Shown here in pieces: positions 45,059 to 53,959 of a stretch of 64,000 nucleotides of DNA. Under the pieces are notes generated by a model, which worked only from the letters and a program-made list of their open reading frames with translations, did not search any database and was not told the origin of the DNA. Source of the stretch: Pseudomonas entomophila L48 (GTDB lineage Bacteria > Pseudomonadota > Gammaproteobacteria > Pseudomonadales > Pseudomonadaceae); assembly GCF_000026105.1 (NCBI RefSeq), contig NC_008027.1, forward strand, positions 926,501 through 990,500, in the 5' to 3' direction. Within the stretch, counting starts at the first letter, position 1; the number at the start of each line of letters is the position of its first letter. The position numbers and the translations under genes are program-made.

Positions 45059-47911
45059 ATGCTCGAGCTCGCCGTGGAGCAGATTGCCATGGGCCAACAG
45101 GCCGCCGACAAGGGCGAGGCGCTGGCCTTGCTGGCCGCGCGGCTGGTGGCTGATGGGCTGGTAGCCGAGGGCTACCTCGAAGGGCTGCGCGCCCGCGAGG
45201 TGCAAGGCTCGACCTTTCTCGGCCAGGGCATCGCCATCCCCCATGGCACGCCGCAGACCCGCGACCAGGTATTCGCCACCGGCGTGCGCCTGATGCAGTT
45301 TCCCGAGGGGGTGGACTGGGGCGATGGCCAGATCGTTTATCTCGCCATTGCCATCGCTGCGCGCTCCGATGAGCACCTGCGCCTGCTACAACTGCTGACC
45401 CGCGCCCTGGGCGAGACCGACCTGGCCGAGGCCCTGCGCCGTGCCAGCTCCGCCGAGGCGCTGCTCAAGCTGCTGCAGGGCGCCCCCCGCGAGCTGGCGC
45501 TGGACGCGCAACTGGTCGGCCTGGGCCTTGCGGCCGAGGATTTCGACGAACTGGCCTGGCGCGGCGCCCGCCTGCTGCAACGCGCCGGGTGCGTCGACAG
45601 CGGTTTCGCCGCCGTGCTGCAACAAGCCGAACCGCTGCCATTGGGCGAGGGCCTGTGGTGGCTGCACAGCGAGCGCCAGGTGCTGCAACCGGGCCTGGCC
45701 TTCATCACCCCGCAACAACCCCTGCGCTACCGCGACCAGCCGCTCAATGGCCTGTTCTGCCTGGCCAGTCTCGGCGCGGCTCACGAAGCGCTGCTCGAGC
45801 GCCTGTGCGAAGTGCTGATCGAAGGCCGTGGGCAGACGCTCTACCAGGCCACCAGCAGCCGCGCCGTGCTCGAAGTGCTCGGGGGCGAGGCGCCCGCCGA
45901 CTGGCCCAGTGCCCGGGTGGTGCTGGCCAACCCCCACGGCCTGCATGCCCGCCCGGCCAAGGTGCTGGCGCAACTGGCCAAGGGCTTCGAAGGCGAAGTG
46001 CGGGTGCGCCTGCTCGACAGTGCCCAGCCCGCGGTATCGGTGAAGAGCTTGAGCAAGCTGCTCAGCCTGGGTGCGCGCCGTGGCCAGACACTGGAGCTGA
46101 TCGCCGAGCCGGCCATCGCCGCCGATGCCTTGCCGGTGCTACTGGCGGCCATCGAGCAAGGCCTGGGCGAGGACGTCGAGCCGCTGCCGGAGACCGTGCC
46201 GCCGACCGCCGAGCCAGCGGCCGAAGCCCTTCAGGCACCGGCTCCAGGCAGCCACCTTCCAGGTGTCGCCGCATCGCCGGGCATCGCCAGCGGCCCGGCC
46301 CACGTCTGTGTCGAGCGCGAGATCGACTATCCACTGCGCGGCGAATCCCCCGCGCAGGAGCGTCTGAAGCTGCGCCACGCCATCGAAGCCGTGCACGGCG
46401 ATCTTCAAGCGCTGGTGCAGCGCAGCGACAAGACCATCGGCGAGATCTTCGTCACCCACCAGGAAATGCTCGCCGACCCGGCCCTGACCGACGAAGTCGA
46501 GTTGCGCCTGGCCCAAGGCGAGAGCGCTGCCGCAGCCTGGATGGCGGTGATCGAAGCCGCCGCACGCCAGCAGGAGGCACTGCACGACGCCCTGCTGGCC
46601 GAGCGCGCCGCCGACCTGCGCGATATCGGCCGCCGGGTGCTGGCGCAGCTGTGCGGCGTGCAGGACACCCCGGCGCCCGAACAACCCTACGTGCTGGTGA
46701 TGGCCGAGGTCGGCCCGTCGGATGTGGCGCGGCTGGACCCGGCCCGGGTCGCCGGCATCGTCACCGCCCAGGGCGGCGCCACCGCCCACAGCGCCATCGT
46801 CGCCCGTGCCCTGGGCATCCCGGCCGTGGTTGGCGCCGGGGCTGCGGTGCTGTTGCTGGGCAGCGGCACCCCCCTGTTGCTCGACGGCCAACGTGGCCGG
46901 GTGGTGGTGGCACCGCCTGCCGATGAACTGCAGCGGGCCCTGGCCGAGCGCGATGCCCGCGAGCAGCGCCTGCAAGCCGCCTGGGCCAATCGCCATGAGC
47001 CGGCGGTCACCCGTGATGGCCACCGCGTGGAAGTGGTGGCCAACATCGGCGAAAGCAGCGGTATCGACAAGGTGGTGGAGCAGGGCGCCGAAGGCGTCGG
47101 CCTGCTGCGCACCGAACTGATCTTCATGGCCCACCCCCAGGCGCCCGACGTGGCCACGCAAGAAGCCGAGTACCGCCGCGTGCTCGATGGCCTGGCCGGT
47201 CGGCCGCTGGTGGTGCGCACCCTCGATGTGGGGGGCGACAAGCCCTTGCCCTACTGGCCTATCGCGGCGGAGGACAACCCGTTCCTCGGCGTGCGCGGCG
47301 TGCGCCTGACCCTGCAGCGGCCCCAGGTGATGGAAGACCAGCTGCGCGCCCTGTTGCGCGCCGCCGGCGATCGGCCGCTGCGGATCATGTTCCCCATGGT
47401 CGGCCAGGTCCACGAGTGGCGCGCGGCCAAGGCCATGGTCGAGCGCCTGCGCCAGGAGATACCTGTTAGCGACCTGCAGGTCGGCATCATGGTCGAGGTG
47501 CCCTCGGCGGCCTTGCTGGCGCCGCAACTGGCCCGCGAAGTGGACTTCTTCAGCATCGGCACCAATGACCTCACCCAGTACACCCTGGCCATCGACCGTG
47601 GCCACCCGAGCCTGTCGGCCCAGGCCGACGGCCTGCACCCAGCGGTGCTCAACCTGATCGACATGACCGTGCGCGCTGCCCATGCCCAAGGCAAGTGGGT
47701 GGGCGTGTGCGGCGAACTGGCGGCCGACCCGCAGGCAGTCGCCGTGCTGCTGGGCCTGGAGGTGGACGAGCTGAGCGTGTCCGCCCGCAGCATCCCTGAA
47801 GTCAAGGCACTGGTGCGCCAGGCCGATCATTCTGCGGCCCGCGCCCTGGCGCGCGAGGCCCTGCAACAAGACAGCGCCGAAGCGGTTCGGGCGCTGGTGG
47901 AGCGTTACTGA
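45059..47911 (+). CDS. fruB: Fructose PTS multiphosphoryl transfer protein (EIIA-HPr-EI)
   Basis: 950-aa fusion that carries the whole soluble phosphorelay for fructose. The EIIA-Fru domain has His62 (AIPHGTP), the HPr domain has His296 (PHGLHARPAK), and the Enzyme I domain from about 400 on has His577 (GATAHSAIVAR) and ends in the PEP-binding barrel. Phosphate flows PEP to EI to HPr to EIIA and then to FruA. AGGAGAAGG lies just before ATG 45059. It is first gene of fruBKA, with tight spacing to fruK. Confidence 0.96.
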   Translation: MLELAVEQIAMGQQAADKGEALALLAARLVADGLVAEGYLEGLRAREVQGSTFLGQGIAIPHGTPQTRDQVFATGVRLMQFPEGVDWGDGQIVYLAIAIAARSDEHLRLLQLLTRALGETDLAEALRRASSAEALLKLLQGAPRELALDAQLVGLGLAAEDFDELAWRGARLLQRAGCVDSGFAAVLQQAEPLPLGEGLWWLHSERQVLQPGLAFITPQQPLRYRDQPLNGLFCLASLGAAHEALLERLCEVLIEGRGQTLYQATSSRAVLEVLGGEAPADWPSARVVLANPHGLHARPAKVLAQLAKGFEGEVRVRLLDSAQPAVSVKSLSKLLSLGARRGQTLELIAEPAIAADALPVLLAAIEQGLGEDVEPLPETVPPTAEPAAEALQAPAPGSHLPGVAASPGIASGPAHVCVEREIDYPLRGESPAQERLKLRHAIEAVHGDLQALVQRSDKTIGEIFVTHQEMLADPALTDEVELRLAQGESAAAAWMAVIEAAARQQEALHDALLAERAADLRDIGRRVLAQLCGVQDTPAPEQPYVLVMAEVGPSDVARLDPARVAGIVTAQGGATAHSAIVARALGIPAVVGAGAAVLLLGSGTPLLLDGQRGRVVVAPPADELQRALAERDAREQRLQAAWANRHEPAVTRDGHRVEVVANIGESSGIDKVVEQGAEGVGLLRTELIFMAHPQAPDVATQEAEYRRVLDGLAGRPLVVRTLDVGGDKPLPYWPIAAEDNPFLGVRGVRLTLQRPQVMEDQLRALLRAAGDRPLRIMFPMVGQVHEWRAAKAMVERLRQEIPVSDLQVGIMVEVPSAALLAPQLAREVDFFSIGTNDLTQYTLAIDRGHPSLSAQADGLHPAVLNLIDMTVRAAHAQGKWVGVCGELAADPQAVAVLLGLEVDELSVSARSIPEVKALVRQADHSAARALAREALQQDSAEAVRALVERY

Positions 47912-47912
47912 G

Positions 47913-48860
47913 ATGGCCAAGATCCTCACCCTCACCCTCAACCCCGCGCTGGACATCACCGTCAGCCTCGACCACCTGCGCCCCGGCCAGGTCAACCGCA
48001 GCCAGGCCCAGCACAGCCACGCCGCCGGCAAGGGCTTGAACGTCGCCCAGGTGCTGGCCGACCTGGGGCACGATGTCACCGTCGGCGGTTTTCTGGGGGG
48101 CGACAACCTGCAACCCTTCGAGGCGCTGATCGAGCGACACGGTTTCGCCGATTGTTTCGTGCGCGTGCCGGGCGAGACCCGCAGCAATATCAAGCTGGTG
48201 GAAGCCGATGGCCGGGTCACCGACATCAACGGCCAGGGGCCGCAGGTGGACGAAGCCGCCCAGGCACAGCTGCTGCGCAGGCTTGCGCAGATCGCGCCTG
48301 GCCATGACGCGGTGGTGGTGGCGGGCAGCCTGCCACGCGGCATCAGCCCGCAGTGGCTGCGCACACTGCTGGATACCCTCAAGGCCCAAGGCCTGAAGGT
48401 GGCGCTGGACAGCAGTGGCGAAGCCCTGCGTGCCGGCTTGCAGGCGATGCCGTGGCTGGTGAAGCCGAACACCGAGGAACTGGGTGAGGTGCTGGGGCTG
48501 GCGGTGAACACCCTGACCGAACAGCGCGCCGCCGCCCAGCAGTTGCTGGCGACCGGCATCGAACATGTCGTGGTGTCCCAGGGCGAGCAGGGAGTGAACT
48601 GGTTCGCCAGTGGCCTGGCGCTGCATGCCCAACCCCCTCAGGTGAGCATCGCCAGCACCGTGGGCGCGGGCGACTCGCTGGTGGCCGGGATGGTCCATGG
48701 CCTGCTGCAACGCGAGCCCGTTGTAGATACCTTGCGCCGTGCCACGGCCATCGCCGCCCAGGCGGTGACTCAGGTCGGTTTCGGCATCAACGACCATGAC
48801 CAGCTGGCGCGCTTGCAAGCCAGCGTCCAGCTGACAGAACAACAAGAAGAGGGCTGCTGA
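47913..48860 (+). CDS. fruK: 1-phosphofructokinase
   Basis: 315-aa PfkB-family kinase that phosphorylates fructose-1-phosphate to fructose-1,6-bisphosphate. Signatures are HAAGKGLNVAQVL (about 33-45) and the second PfkB motif STVGAGDSLVAG near 247. It begins two bases after fruB and its stop overlaps the fruA start (TGATG). FruK also depletes F1P, the inducer that releases Cra. Confidence 0.95.
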   Translation: MAKILTLTLNPALDITVSLDHLRPGQVNRSQAQHSHAAGKGLNVAQVLADLGHDVTVGGFLGGDNLQPFEALIERHGFADCFVRVPGETRSNIKLVEADGRVTDINGQGPQVDEAAQAQLLRRLAQIAPGHDAVVVAGSLPRGISPQWLRTLLDTLKAQGLKVALDSSGEALRAGLQAMPWLVKPNTEELGEVLGLAVNTLTEQRAAAQQLLATGIEHVVVSQGEQGVNWFASGLALHAQPPQVSIASTVGAGDSLVAGMVHGLLQREPVVDTLRRATAIAAQAVTQVGFGINDHDQLARLQASVQLTEQQEEGC

Positions 48861-50575
48861 TGAACATCGCCATTGTCACCGCCTGCCCCAACGGCCAGGT
48901 CTCCAGCGTGCTCAGCGCCCGCCTGCTGGCCGCCGCCGCCCAGCGCCGCGGCTGGAGCACCAGTGTCGAAGTGCAGGACGCCGAACACCCGGAACGCCGC
49001 CTGACCCCGGCGCAGATCGCCGAGGCTGACTGGGTGCTGGTGGTCAGCACCGGCCCGGTGGACCTGGCGCGCTTCGCTGGCAAGCGCCTGTACCAGAGCA
49101 CCCCGGCCCAGGCCCTGGCGGACCGCGAAGGTTTCCTCGACGAGGCGGCGGCCAAGGCGCAGGTTCAGGAAGTGGCCCCGGCTGTGGCCAGCGCTGCTGT
49201 GAAGATCGTCGCTGTGACCGCCTGCCCCACGGGCGTGGCGCACACCTTCATGGCCGCCGAGGCCCTGCAGCAGGCCGCCCAGGCACTGGGCTACCAGCTC
49301 ACCGTCGAGACCCAAGGCTCGGTCGGTGCGCGCAATCCCTTGTCTAGCGAAGCCATCGCCGAAGCCGACGTGGTGCTGCTGGCCGCCGATATCGAGGTGC
49401 CCACGGCCCGCTTCGCCGGCAAGCGCATCTACCGCTGCGGCACCGGCATCGCCCTCAAGCAGGCCCGCGCCACCCTGGACAATGCGCTGAACCAGGCCAA
49501 GGTCGAGAGCGCCGGCGCCAATACCCCGCAAAAGGCCGAGAAGACGGGCATCTACAAGCACCTGCTGACCGGCGTGTCGTTCATGCTGCCGATGGTGGTG
49601 GCCGGCGGCCTGTTGATTGCCCTGTCGTTCGTGTTCGGCATCGAGGCCTACAAAGAGGCTGGCACCTTGCCCGCCGCGCTGATGCAGATCGGCGGCGAGG
49701 CGGCATTCAAGCTGATGGTGCCACTGCTGGCGGGCTATATCGCCTGGTCCATCGCCGACCGCCCAGGCCTGGCCCCGGGCATGATCGGCGGCCTGCTGGC
49801 CGGCACCCTGGGCGCGGGCTTCATCGGTGGCATCGTCGCCGGCTTCCTCGCCGGTTACAGCGCCAAGGCTATCGCCCGTTGGGTGCGCTTGCCATCGAGC
49901 CTGGAGGCGCTCAAGCCGATCCTGATCATCCCACTGCTGGCCAGCCTGTTCACTGGCCTGGTGATGATCTACGTGGTCGGTCAGCCGGTGGCGGCGATGC
50001 TCGCAGGGCTCACACAGTTTCTCGACAGCATGGGCACCACCAACGCCATCCTGCTCGGGCTGTTGCTGGGCGGCATGATGTGCGTCGATCTCGGTGGGCC
50101 GATCAACAAGGCGGCCTATGCGTTCTCGGTGGGGTTGCTGGCCTCGTCCAGCTACGCGCCGATGGCCGCGACCATGGCCGCCGGCATGGTGCCGCCGATC
50201 GGCCTGGGCATCGCCACCTTCCTGGCCCGGCGCAAGTTCGCCCAGAGCGAGCGCGAGGCCGGCAAGGCGGCGCTGGTGCTGGGGTTGTGCTTCATCTCCG
50301 AGGGGGCGATCCCGTTTGCTGCCAAGGACCCGTTGCGGGTGATCCCGGCGAGCATTGCCGGGGGCGCGCTGACCGGCGCGCTGTCGATGTATTTCGGCTG
50401 CAAGCTGATGGCGCCCCATGGCGGGCTGTTCGTGCTGCTGATCCCCAACGCGATCAACCACGCGCTGCTGTACCTGCTGGCGATCCTGGCGGGGAGCCTG
50501 GTGACGGCGGTGGTGTATGCCGTGATCAAGAAGAGCGAGCAGGTGGAAATGGTGGTGGCGCCGGCGAAGGGCTAG
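48860..50575 (+). CDS. fruA: PTS fructose transporter subunit IIBC
   Basis: 571-aa inner-membrane permease. Two IIB-like domains stand in tandem: a first one (IVTACPNG, Cys9) and a second with the active-site loop VTACPTGVAHT (Cys122). They are followed by a IIC domain of about eight to ten membrane helices starting GVSFMLPMVVAGGLL. Fructose enters as fructose-1-phosphate. The duplicated B domain is the usual proteobacterial form (IIB'BC). Last gene of fruBKA. Confidence 0.95.
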   Translation: MNIAIVTACPNGQVSSVLSARLLAAAAQRRGWSTSVEVQDAEHPERRLTPAQIAEADWVLVVSTGPVDLARFAGKRLYQSTPAQALADREGFLDEAAAKAQVQEVAPAVASAAVKIVAVTACPTGVAHTFMAAEALQQAAQALGYQLTVETQGSVGARNPLSSEAIAEADVVLLAADIEVPTARFAGKRIYRCGTGIALKQARATLDNALNQAKVESAGANTPQKAEKTGIYKHLLTGVSFMLPMVVAGGLLIALSFVFGIEAYKEAGTLPAALMQIGGEAAFKLMVPLLAGYIAWSIADRPGLAPGMIGGLLAGTLGAGFIGGIVAGFLAGYSAKAIARWVRLPSSLEALKPILIIPLLASLFTGLVMIYVVGQPVAAMLAGLTQFLDSMGTTNAILLGLLLGGMMCVDLGGPINKAAYAFSVGLLASSSYAPMAATMAAGMVPPIGLGIATFLARRKFAQSEREAGKAALVLGLCFISEGAIPFAAKDPLRVIPASIAGGALTGALSMYFGCKLMAPHGGLFVLLIPNAINHALLYLLAILAGSLVTAVVYAVIKKSEQVEMVVAPAKG

Positions 50576-50582
50576 GTCGGGC

Positions 50583-50612
50583 CTGTTCGCCGGCAAGCCG
50601 GCTCCTACAGGG
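50583..50612. repeat. Single REP element (GCCGGCAAGCCGG)
   Basis: TTCGCCGGCAAGCCGGCTCC then TACAGG, a lone copy between fruA and the convergent DUF3820 gene. Confidence 0.8.
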
Positions 50613-50629
50613 AAACTGGACTGCTCCCT

Positions 50630-50851
50630 TCAACCTCGGGCTTTACTGCGCAACGGCTTCAACAGGTCACCCAGCCCGTTGTGGTCGATCTCATGCATCA
50701 ACGCCAACAACCCGCCCAGCTCCCCGGGCGGGAACCCCTTGCGGGCAAACCACGCCAGGTAGTCGCCCGGCAGGTCGGCGATCAAGCGGCCCTGGTACTT
50801 GCCGAAGGGCATGGTGCGGGTGACCAGCAGTTGCAGCGATTCGGGTTTCAT
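50630..50851 (-). CDS. DUF3820 family protein
   Basis: 73-aa protein with the family core MPFGKYQGRLIADLPGDYLAWF. DUF3820 proteins are small and of unknown role, sometimes called putative quorum-sensing-regulated factors. ATG 50851 (MKPES) is preferred to an upstream, membrane-like 24-residue extension that is probably non-coding. No operon partner. Confidence 0.82.
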   Translation of the reverse strand: MKPESLQLLVTRTMPFGKYQGRLIADLPGDYLAWFARKGFPPGELGGLLALMHEIDHNGLGDLLKPLRSKARG

Positions 50852-51055
50852 CGGGCTCGGGCCTGGGCAGGATTGGACCGCGAACCATACTGCAATCTGC
50901 ACGACGACCCAAGCGGCGATCATGCAGAACGCTGCTTTTCGGGTGTTGGTGAGTTCTTCTAAGCAATTGATATTTATTGAATATTTTTACGGGAAAGAGC
51001 TGGCATGAAGCCTGCTCCGTTACAGGTGACTTCCACCTGCCAAGGAGTAGTTGCC

Positions 51056-51532
51056 ATGAGCAATCCCAACAAAGACGTGATTGATGTACTCAACGACCTG
51101 ATCGAATACAGCAAGGATGGCGAGAAAGGCTTCAAGGCGTCCGCCGACGATGTGAAGAACCCCGAGCTCAAGGCGTTCTTCGTCCAGCGCGCGGGCGATT
51201 GCGCCAGTGCCGCAGGCGAGCTGCAAGGCGAAGTGCGGCGGCTGGGCGGCGACCCGGAAACCAGCACCAGCATCAGCGGTGACTTGCACCGCGGCTGGGT
51301 CAACCTCAAGTCGATGGTCACCGGCAAGGATGAAGCCGCCGTGCTCAATGAAGTGGAGCGGGGCGAGGACCATGCCCTCAAAGCCTACAAGGAAGCGCGC
51401 GAGAAATTGGTCAAGCTGGGGCGCACGGCCAACGACCAGAGCTATGTGCTGGTGGAGAAACAGCTGCAGGGGGTACAGCGTAATCATGACCAGGTGAAGG
51501 CGCTGCGTAACGCGGCACGTGCTCGGTCTTGA
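51056..51532 (+). CDS. PA2169-family four-helix-bundle protein (DUF2383)
   Basis: 158-aa soluble helical protein starting MSNPNKDVIDVLNDLIEYSKDG. It matches the DUF2383/PA2169 family of ferritin-like four-helix bundles, which in pseudomonads are often stress or stationary-phase induced. The metal-ligand set is not obvious. CAAGGAG stands before ATG 51056. Confidence 0.85.
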   Translation: MSNPNKDVIDVLNDLIEYSKDGEKGFKASADDVKNPELKAFFVQRAGDCASAAGELQGEVRRLGGDPETSTSISGDLHRGWVNLKSMVTGKDEAAVLNEVERGEDHALKAYKEAREKLVKLGRTANDQSYVLVEKQLQGVQRNHDQVKALRNAARARS

Positions 51533-51537
51533 ACCTG

Positions 51538-51638
51538 GGGGCCGCTTTGCGGCCCATCGCGGCTGAAGCCGCTCCTACAGGGGATCCGCGGTGCCTGTAG
51601 GAGCGGCTTCAGCCGCGATGGGCTGCACAGCAGCCCCA
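51538..51638. repeat. REP pair with symmetric flanks (GCGGCTGAAGCCGC type)
   Basis: TCGCGGCTGAAGCCGCTCC and its inverse. The symmetry extends outward into GGGGCCGCTTTGCGGCCC and GGGCTGCACAGCAGCCCC, between convergent genes. Confidence 0.85.
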
Positions 51639-51650
51639 AAGGCACATGGC

Positions 51651-53153
51651 CTAATCTCGGGGCCCTTCCACCCGGTTGCGACCATTGGCCTTGGCCCGGT
51701 ACAACGCCTCGTCCGCATCACCCAGCAGCGCCGCCAGGTCTTGTTGGGTGCCGGGGATATGCAAGCCAATGCCCACACTCACCGTCACCGAACGCTCATC
51801 GTCACCGAACGGTGGCATCGCCTCGACGCTGCCACGGATACGCTCGGCCAGGAGCTGGGCGCCAGCCAGGTCGGTTTCCGGCAGCACCACCTGAAATTCC
51901 TCCCCGCCATACCGTGCGGCCAGGTCGGCCGGGCGCCTTATACACAGCTCGATGGTCTTGGCCACCTCGCGCAGCACGTTGTCCCCACCCGCATGGCCAT
52001 GGCGCTGGTTGAATGCCTTGAAGTGATCCACATCCACCATCAACACCGCCAGCGGCCGGCGATTGCGTTGAGCACGCGCCCATTCCTGGCGCAGCACCTG
52101 GTCCAGGCGACGGCGGTTGGCCAAGCCCGTGAGGCTGTCGGTGGCGGCCAGGGTGGCGAGGCCTTGCTCGGCCTCATGGCGACGGCGCAGTTCGCGGCCC
52201 AGCAGCAGGGTGAGCCAGAGAATGCCGATGCACAGCACGCCGGTGGCCACGCTGACCAGGATCGCCGTGCGCCGCCACGACTGGAACACCTCGTCCGAGG
52301 AGTGCACCACCAGCACGATCAGCGGCAGGTCGGCGACCCGGGCGAAGGTGTAGATGCGCTGGACGTCGTGGGTGCTGGAGCGGGCCGTGAAGCTGCCGCT
52401 GCGCTCGCTGAGGATGCGCTTGAAGTTGGGGCGCTCGCTGAAGCTGGCGCCGATCAGCGGGTCCTGTGGGCGGGTCGGTTGGCGCGCCAGTAACTGCCCG
52501 TCGGTGTTGAGCAGGTTGATGCTGCTGTCCACGCCGATGTCCAGGCGTTCGAACAGCTGGTTGAAGTACGACAGCCGCAAGGCGCCGGCGGCCAGGCCGA
52601 GGAATTCGCCGTTGGTGCCGGTGATTCGCCGGCTGAAGCTGATGCACCAGTCCAGGTCGCCCAGGCGCGCCTTGAACGGCGGGCTGATCAGCAGGCCCAT
52701 GCCGGGGTGGTCGCGGTGGGTCTGGAAGGGCACGGTGTCGGCGAAGTTGGCCTGGCGCGGGATGACGCTGGTGGAGTCGCCGACCACATCGCCTTTGCTG
52801 TCGAGCCAGAGGATGTCGCCACGGATGGGCGCGGTGAACGCCTGGTTGAACAGGATCTGCTGGCGCAGCTTGGGCGGCACGTTGAGCAGTTCCGGGTGGC
52901 GCACCGCCCAGACCAGGCCCTTGAGCGACTGGTCGTAGAGCTCGACGTTGCGCAGGATGTCGCTTTCGATCAGCTGGACGATGTTGCTCGACGAGCGCAT
53001 GGCCGATTGCTCGACGCTGTCACGCTCGCGGGCCAGCAGGTAGCTGACGATGGCCACGATGGCGAGCACGGCGAGGCAGCTGCCCAGGTTGAGGATCAGC
53101 TCGGGGTGCGACTTGTACAGGGCGGATCGTGGTGATCGGGTGGGCAACGTCAT
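51651..53153 (-). CDS. Diguanylate cyclase with periplasmic dCache sensor
   Basis: 500-aa inner-membrane enzyme that makes cyclic-di-GMP. An N-terminal membrane segment (SCLAVLAIVAIVSYLLA) is followed by a dCache-like sensor, a second membrane helix near ILVSVATGVLCIGILWLTLLL, and a GGDEF domain with active site GGEEF. The inhibitory RxxD I-site is intact (RPAD, five residues before GGEEF), so product feedback is likely. The frame extends to 53183; ATG 53153 (MTLPTRS) is chosen as slightly better placed, and either is possible. Confidence 0.9.
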   Translation of the reverse strand: MTLPTRSPRSALYKSHPELILNLGSCLAVLAIVAIVSYLLARERDSVEQSAMRSSSNIVQLIESDILRNVELYDQSLKGLVWAVRHPELLNVPPKLRQQILFNQAFTAPIRGDILWLDSKGDVVGDSTSVIPRQANFADTVPFQTHRDHPGMGLLISPPFKARLGDLDWCISFSRRITGTNGEFLGLAAGALRLSYFNQLFERLDIGVDSSINLLNTDGQLLARQPTRPQDPLIGASFSERPNFKRILSERSGSFTARSSTHDVQRIYTFARVADLPLIVLVVHSSDEVFQSWRRTAILVSVATGVLCIGILWLTLLLGRELRRRHEAEQGLATLAATDSLTGLANRRRLDQVLRQEWARAQRNRRPLAVLMVDVDHFKAFNQRHGHAGGDNVLREVAKTIELCIRRPADLAARYGGEEFQVVLPETDLAGAQLLAERIRGSVEAMPPFGDDERSVTVSVGIGLHIPGTQQDLAALLGDADEALYRAKANGRNRVEGPRD

Positions 53154-53299
53154 GCTCGCAACTGCATAAGCCCCGGGATCCATGGGGAGTGGGCCGGAAA
53201 GCGGCGGGCGATATTCTAGGGAAGCGGGGATTGTCGGACAAGATTAAAGGTGTTCCGCCCGACGGAAATGATTCAGTAGGGCTTGGGACCGCAGGTTTC

Positions 53300-53362
53300 C
53301 TGTAGGAGCGGATTCATCCGCGATGCGCTGCGCGGGCGGCGCTCGATCTCATGCCCGCTGTA
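53300..53362 (+). repeat. Extended REP copy (GCGGATTCATCCGC type), single
   Basis: TGTAGGAGCGGATTCATCCGC continues into a conserved tail (GCGCGGGCGGCGCTCGATCTC, then GCCCGCTGTAA) shared with the two copies near 24.3-24.5 kb. It is the only single copy of this type here. The 146 bases before it (53154-53299) hold only the cyclase promoter region. Confidence 0.75.
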
Positions 53363-53505
53363 AATCTCCCGTCGAACACCTTGAAAGGCCGACGCTGAAT
53401 CTCCGTCAGACATTTCCGAATCTGCAACCGAATGCTTCAGCCGAACATCGCTTCGGACCTATCCTACGCCACTGCCGGAAGGGTCCGGATATGCCGGGGA
53501 ATTCA

Positions 53506-53683
53506 TCAGGGCTAACGTCGTCGGGTCGCCAAATGGGTGACCGGGTGTGAGAACCCGACGAGATGACTGTTAGCCATCTTCATGGCAGCCGTGTTCGGGC
53601 AGACCTCTGGTCTGGCCGGGTTTCATGTCCTCGGTTTCTCACCCCGTACACGGTTGCCACCCAATCCCGTGAGAAAGGTTCAA
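53506..53683 (+). promoter_or_regulatory. Highly structured leader RNA with a candidate Shine-Dalgarno switch
   Basis: Helices seen: GGCTAAC 53510-53516/GTTAGCC 53569-53575; CGTCGGGT 53519-53526/ACCCGACG 53553-53560; GGTCGCC 53524-53530/GGTGACC 53536-53542 (overlaps the previous); GGCAGCCGTGT 53584-53594/ACACGGTTGCC 53648-53658; CAGACC 53600-53605/GGTCTG 53609-53614. TTTCTCAC at 53635-53642 pairs with GTGAGAAA at 53669-53676, which overlaps the likely ribosome site (GAGAAAGG) of the next gene. TCGGTTTCTCAC at 53631-53642 instead pairs with GTGAGAACCCGA at 53547-53558 (one mismatch). This is a two-state design typical of a translational switch. Upstream promoter and ligand unknown. Confidence 0.65.
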
Positions 53684-53959
53684 GTGGCGATTTCTTTGAA
53701 TCGACATGAGCGATTCAGAATGAAAAAGCGCGTACCTGACCCACCCATCCCCTACATCTCCATCATCAGCCACCTCACCGTCGACGAAGTCCGCGATCAC
53801 GCCGCGGTCCTGATGTCGACGATCCACAAGACTGCCGGTGTCTACCTGGCGTTCAAACCCGAAGACCGCCCCGAAGTGCTGGTGGATAACCTCTGCATCC
53901 TCGCCCAACTGCTCCAATGCCTGTTCGAACACGCCAGGTCGCAGGAGGTGGCGCCATGA
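53684..53959 (+). CDS. DUF6124-like small protein
   Basis: Small soluble protein resembling DUF6124 of Pseudomonas (core MKKRVPDPPIPYIS then LTVDEVRDHAAVLM and helical tail). Function unknown. Three starts compete. GTG 53684 (91 aa) has AGAAAGG five bases upstream and is preferred. ATG 53720 (79 aa) begins at the family-like MKK but has no Shine-Dalgarno. ATG 53582 would put part of the structured leader in frame. A five-codon frame (53706-53723, MSDSE) ends on the ATG at 53720. It overlaps the DUF3077 gene by ATGA. Confidence 0.7.
   Translation: MAISLNRHERFRMKKRVPDPPIPYISIISHLTVDEVRDHAAVLMSTIHKTAGVYLAFKPEDRPEVLVDNLCILAQLLQCLFEHARSQEVAP

Noticed and set aside
53323..53550. 75-residue frame across the extended REP and leader
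   Set aside because: It begins in a repeat and ends in the structured RNA, and shows no protein family features.
53582..53683. N-terminal extension of the DUF6124-like gene from ATG 53582
   Set aside because: No ribosome site, and the codons lie in the helices of the leader. The open frame can result from GC-rich structure. Kept only as a less likely start.
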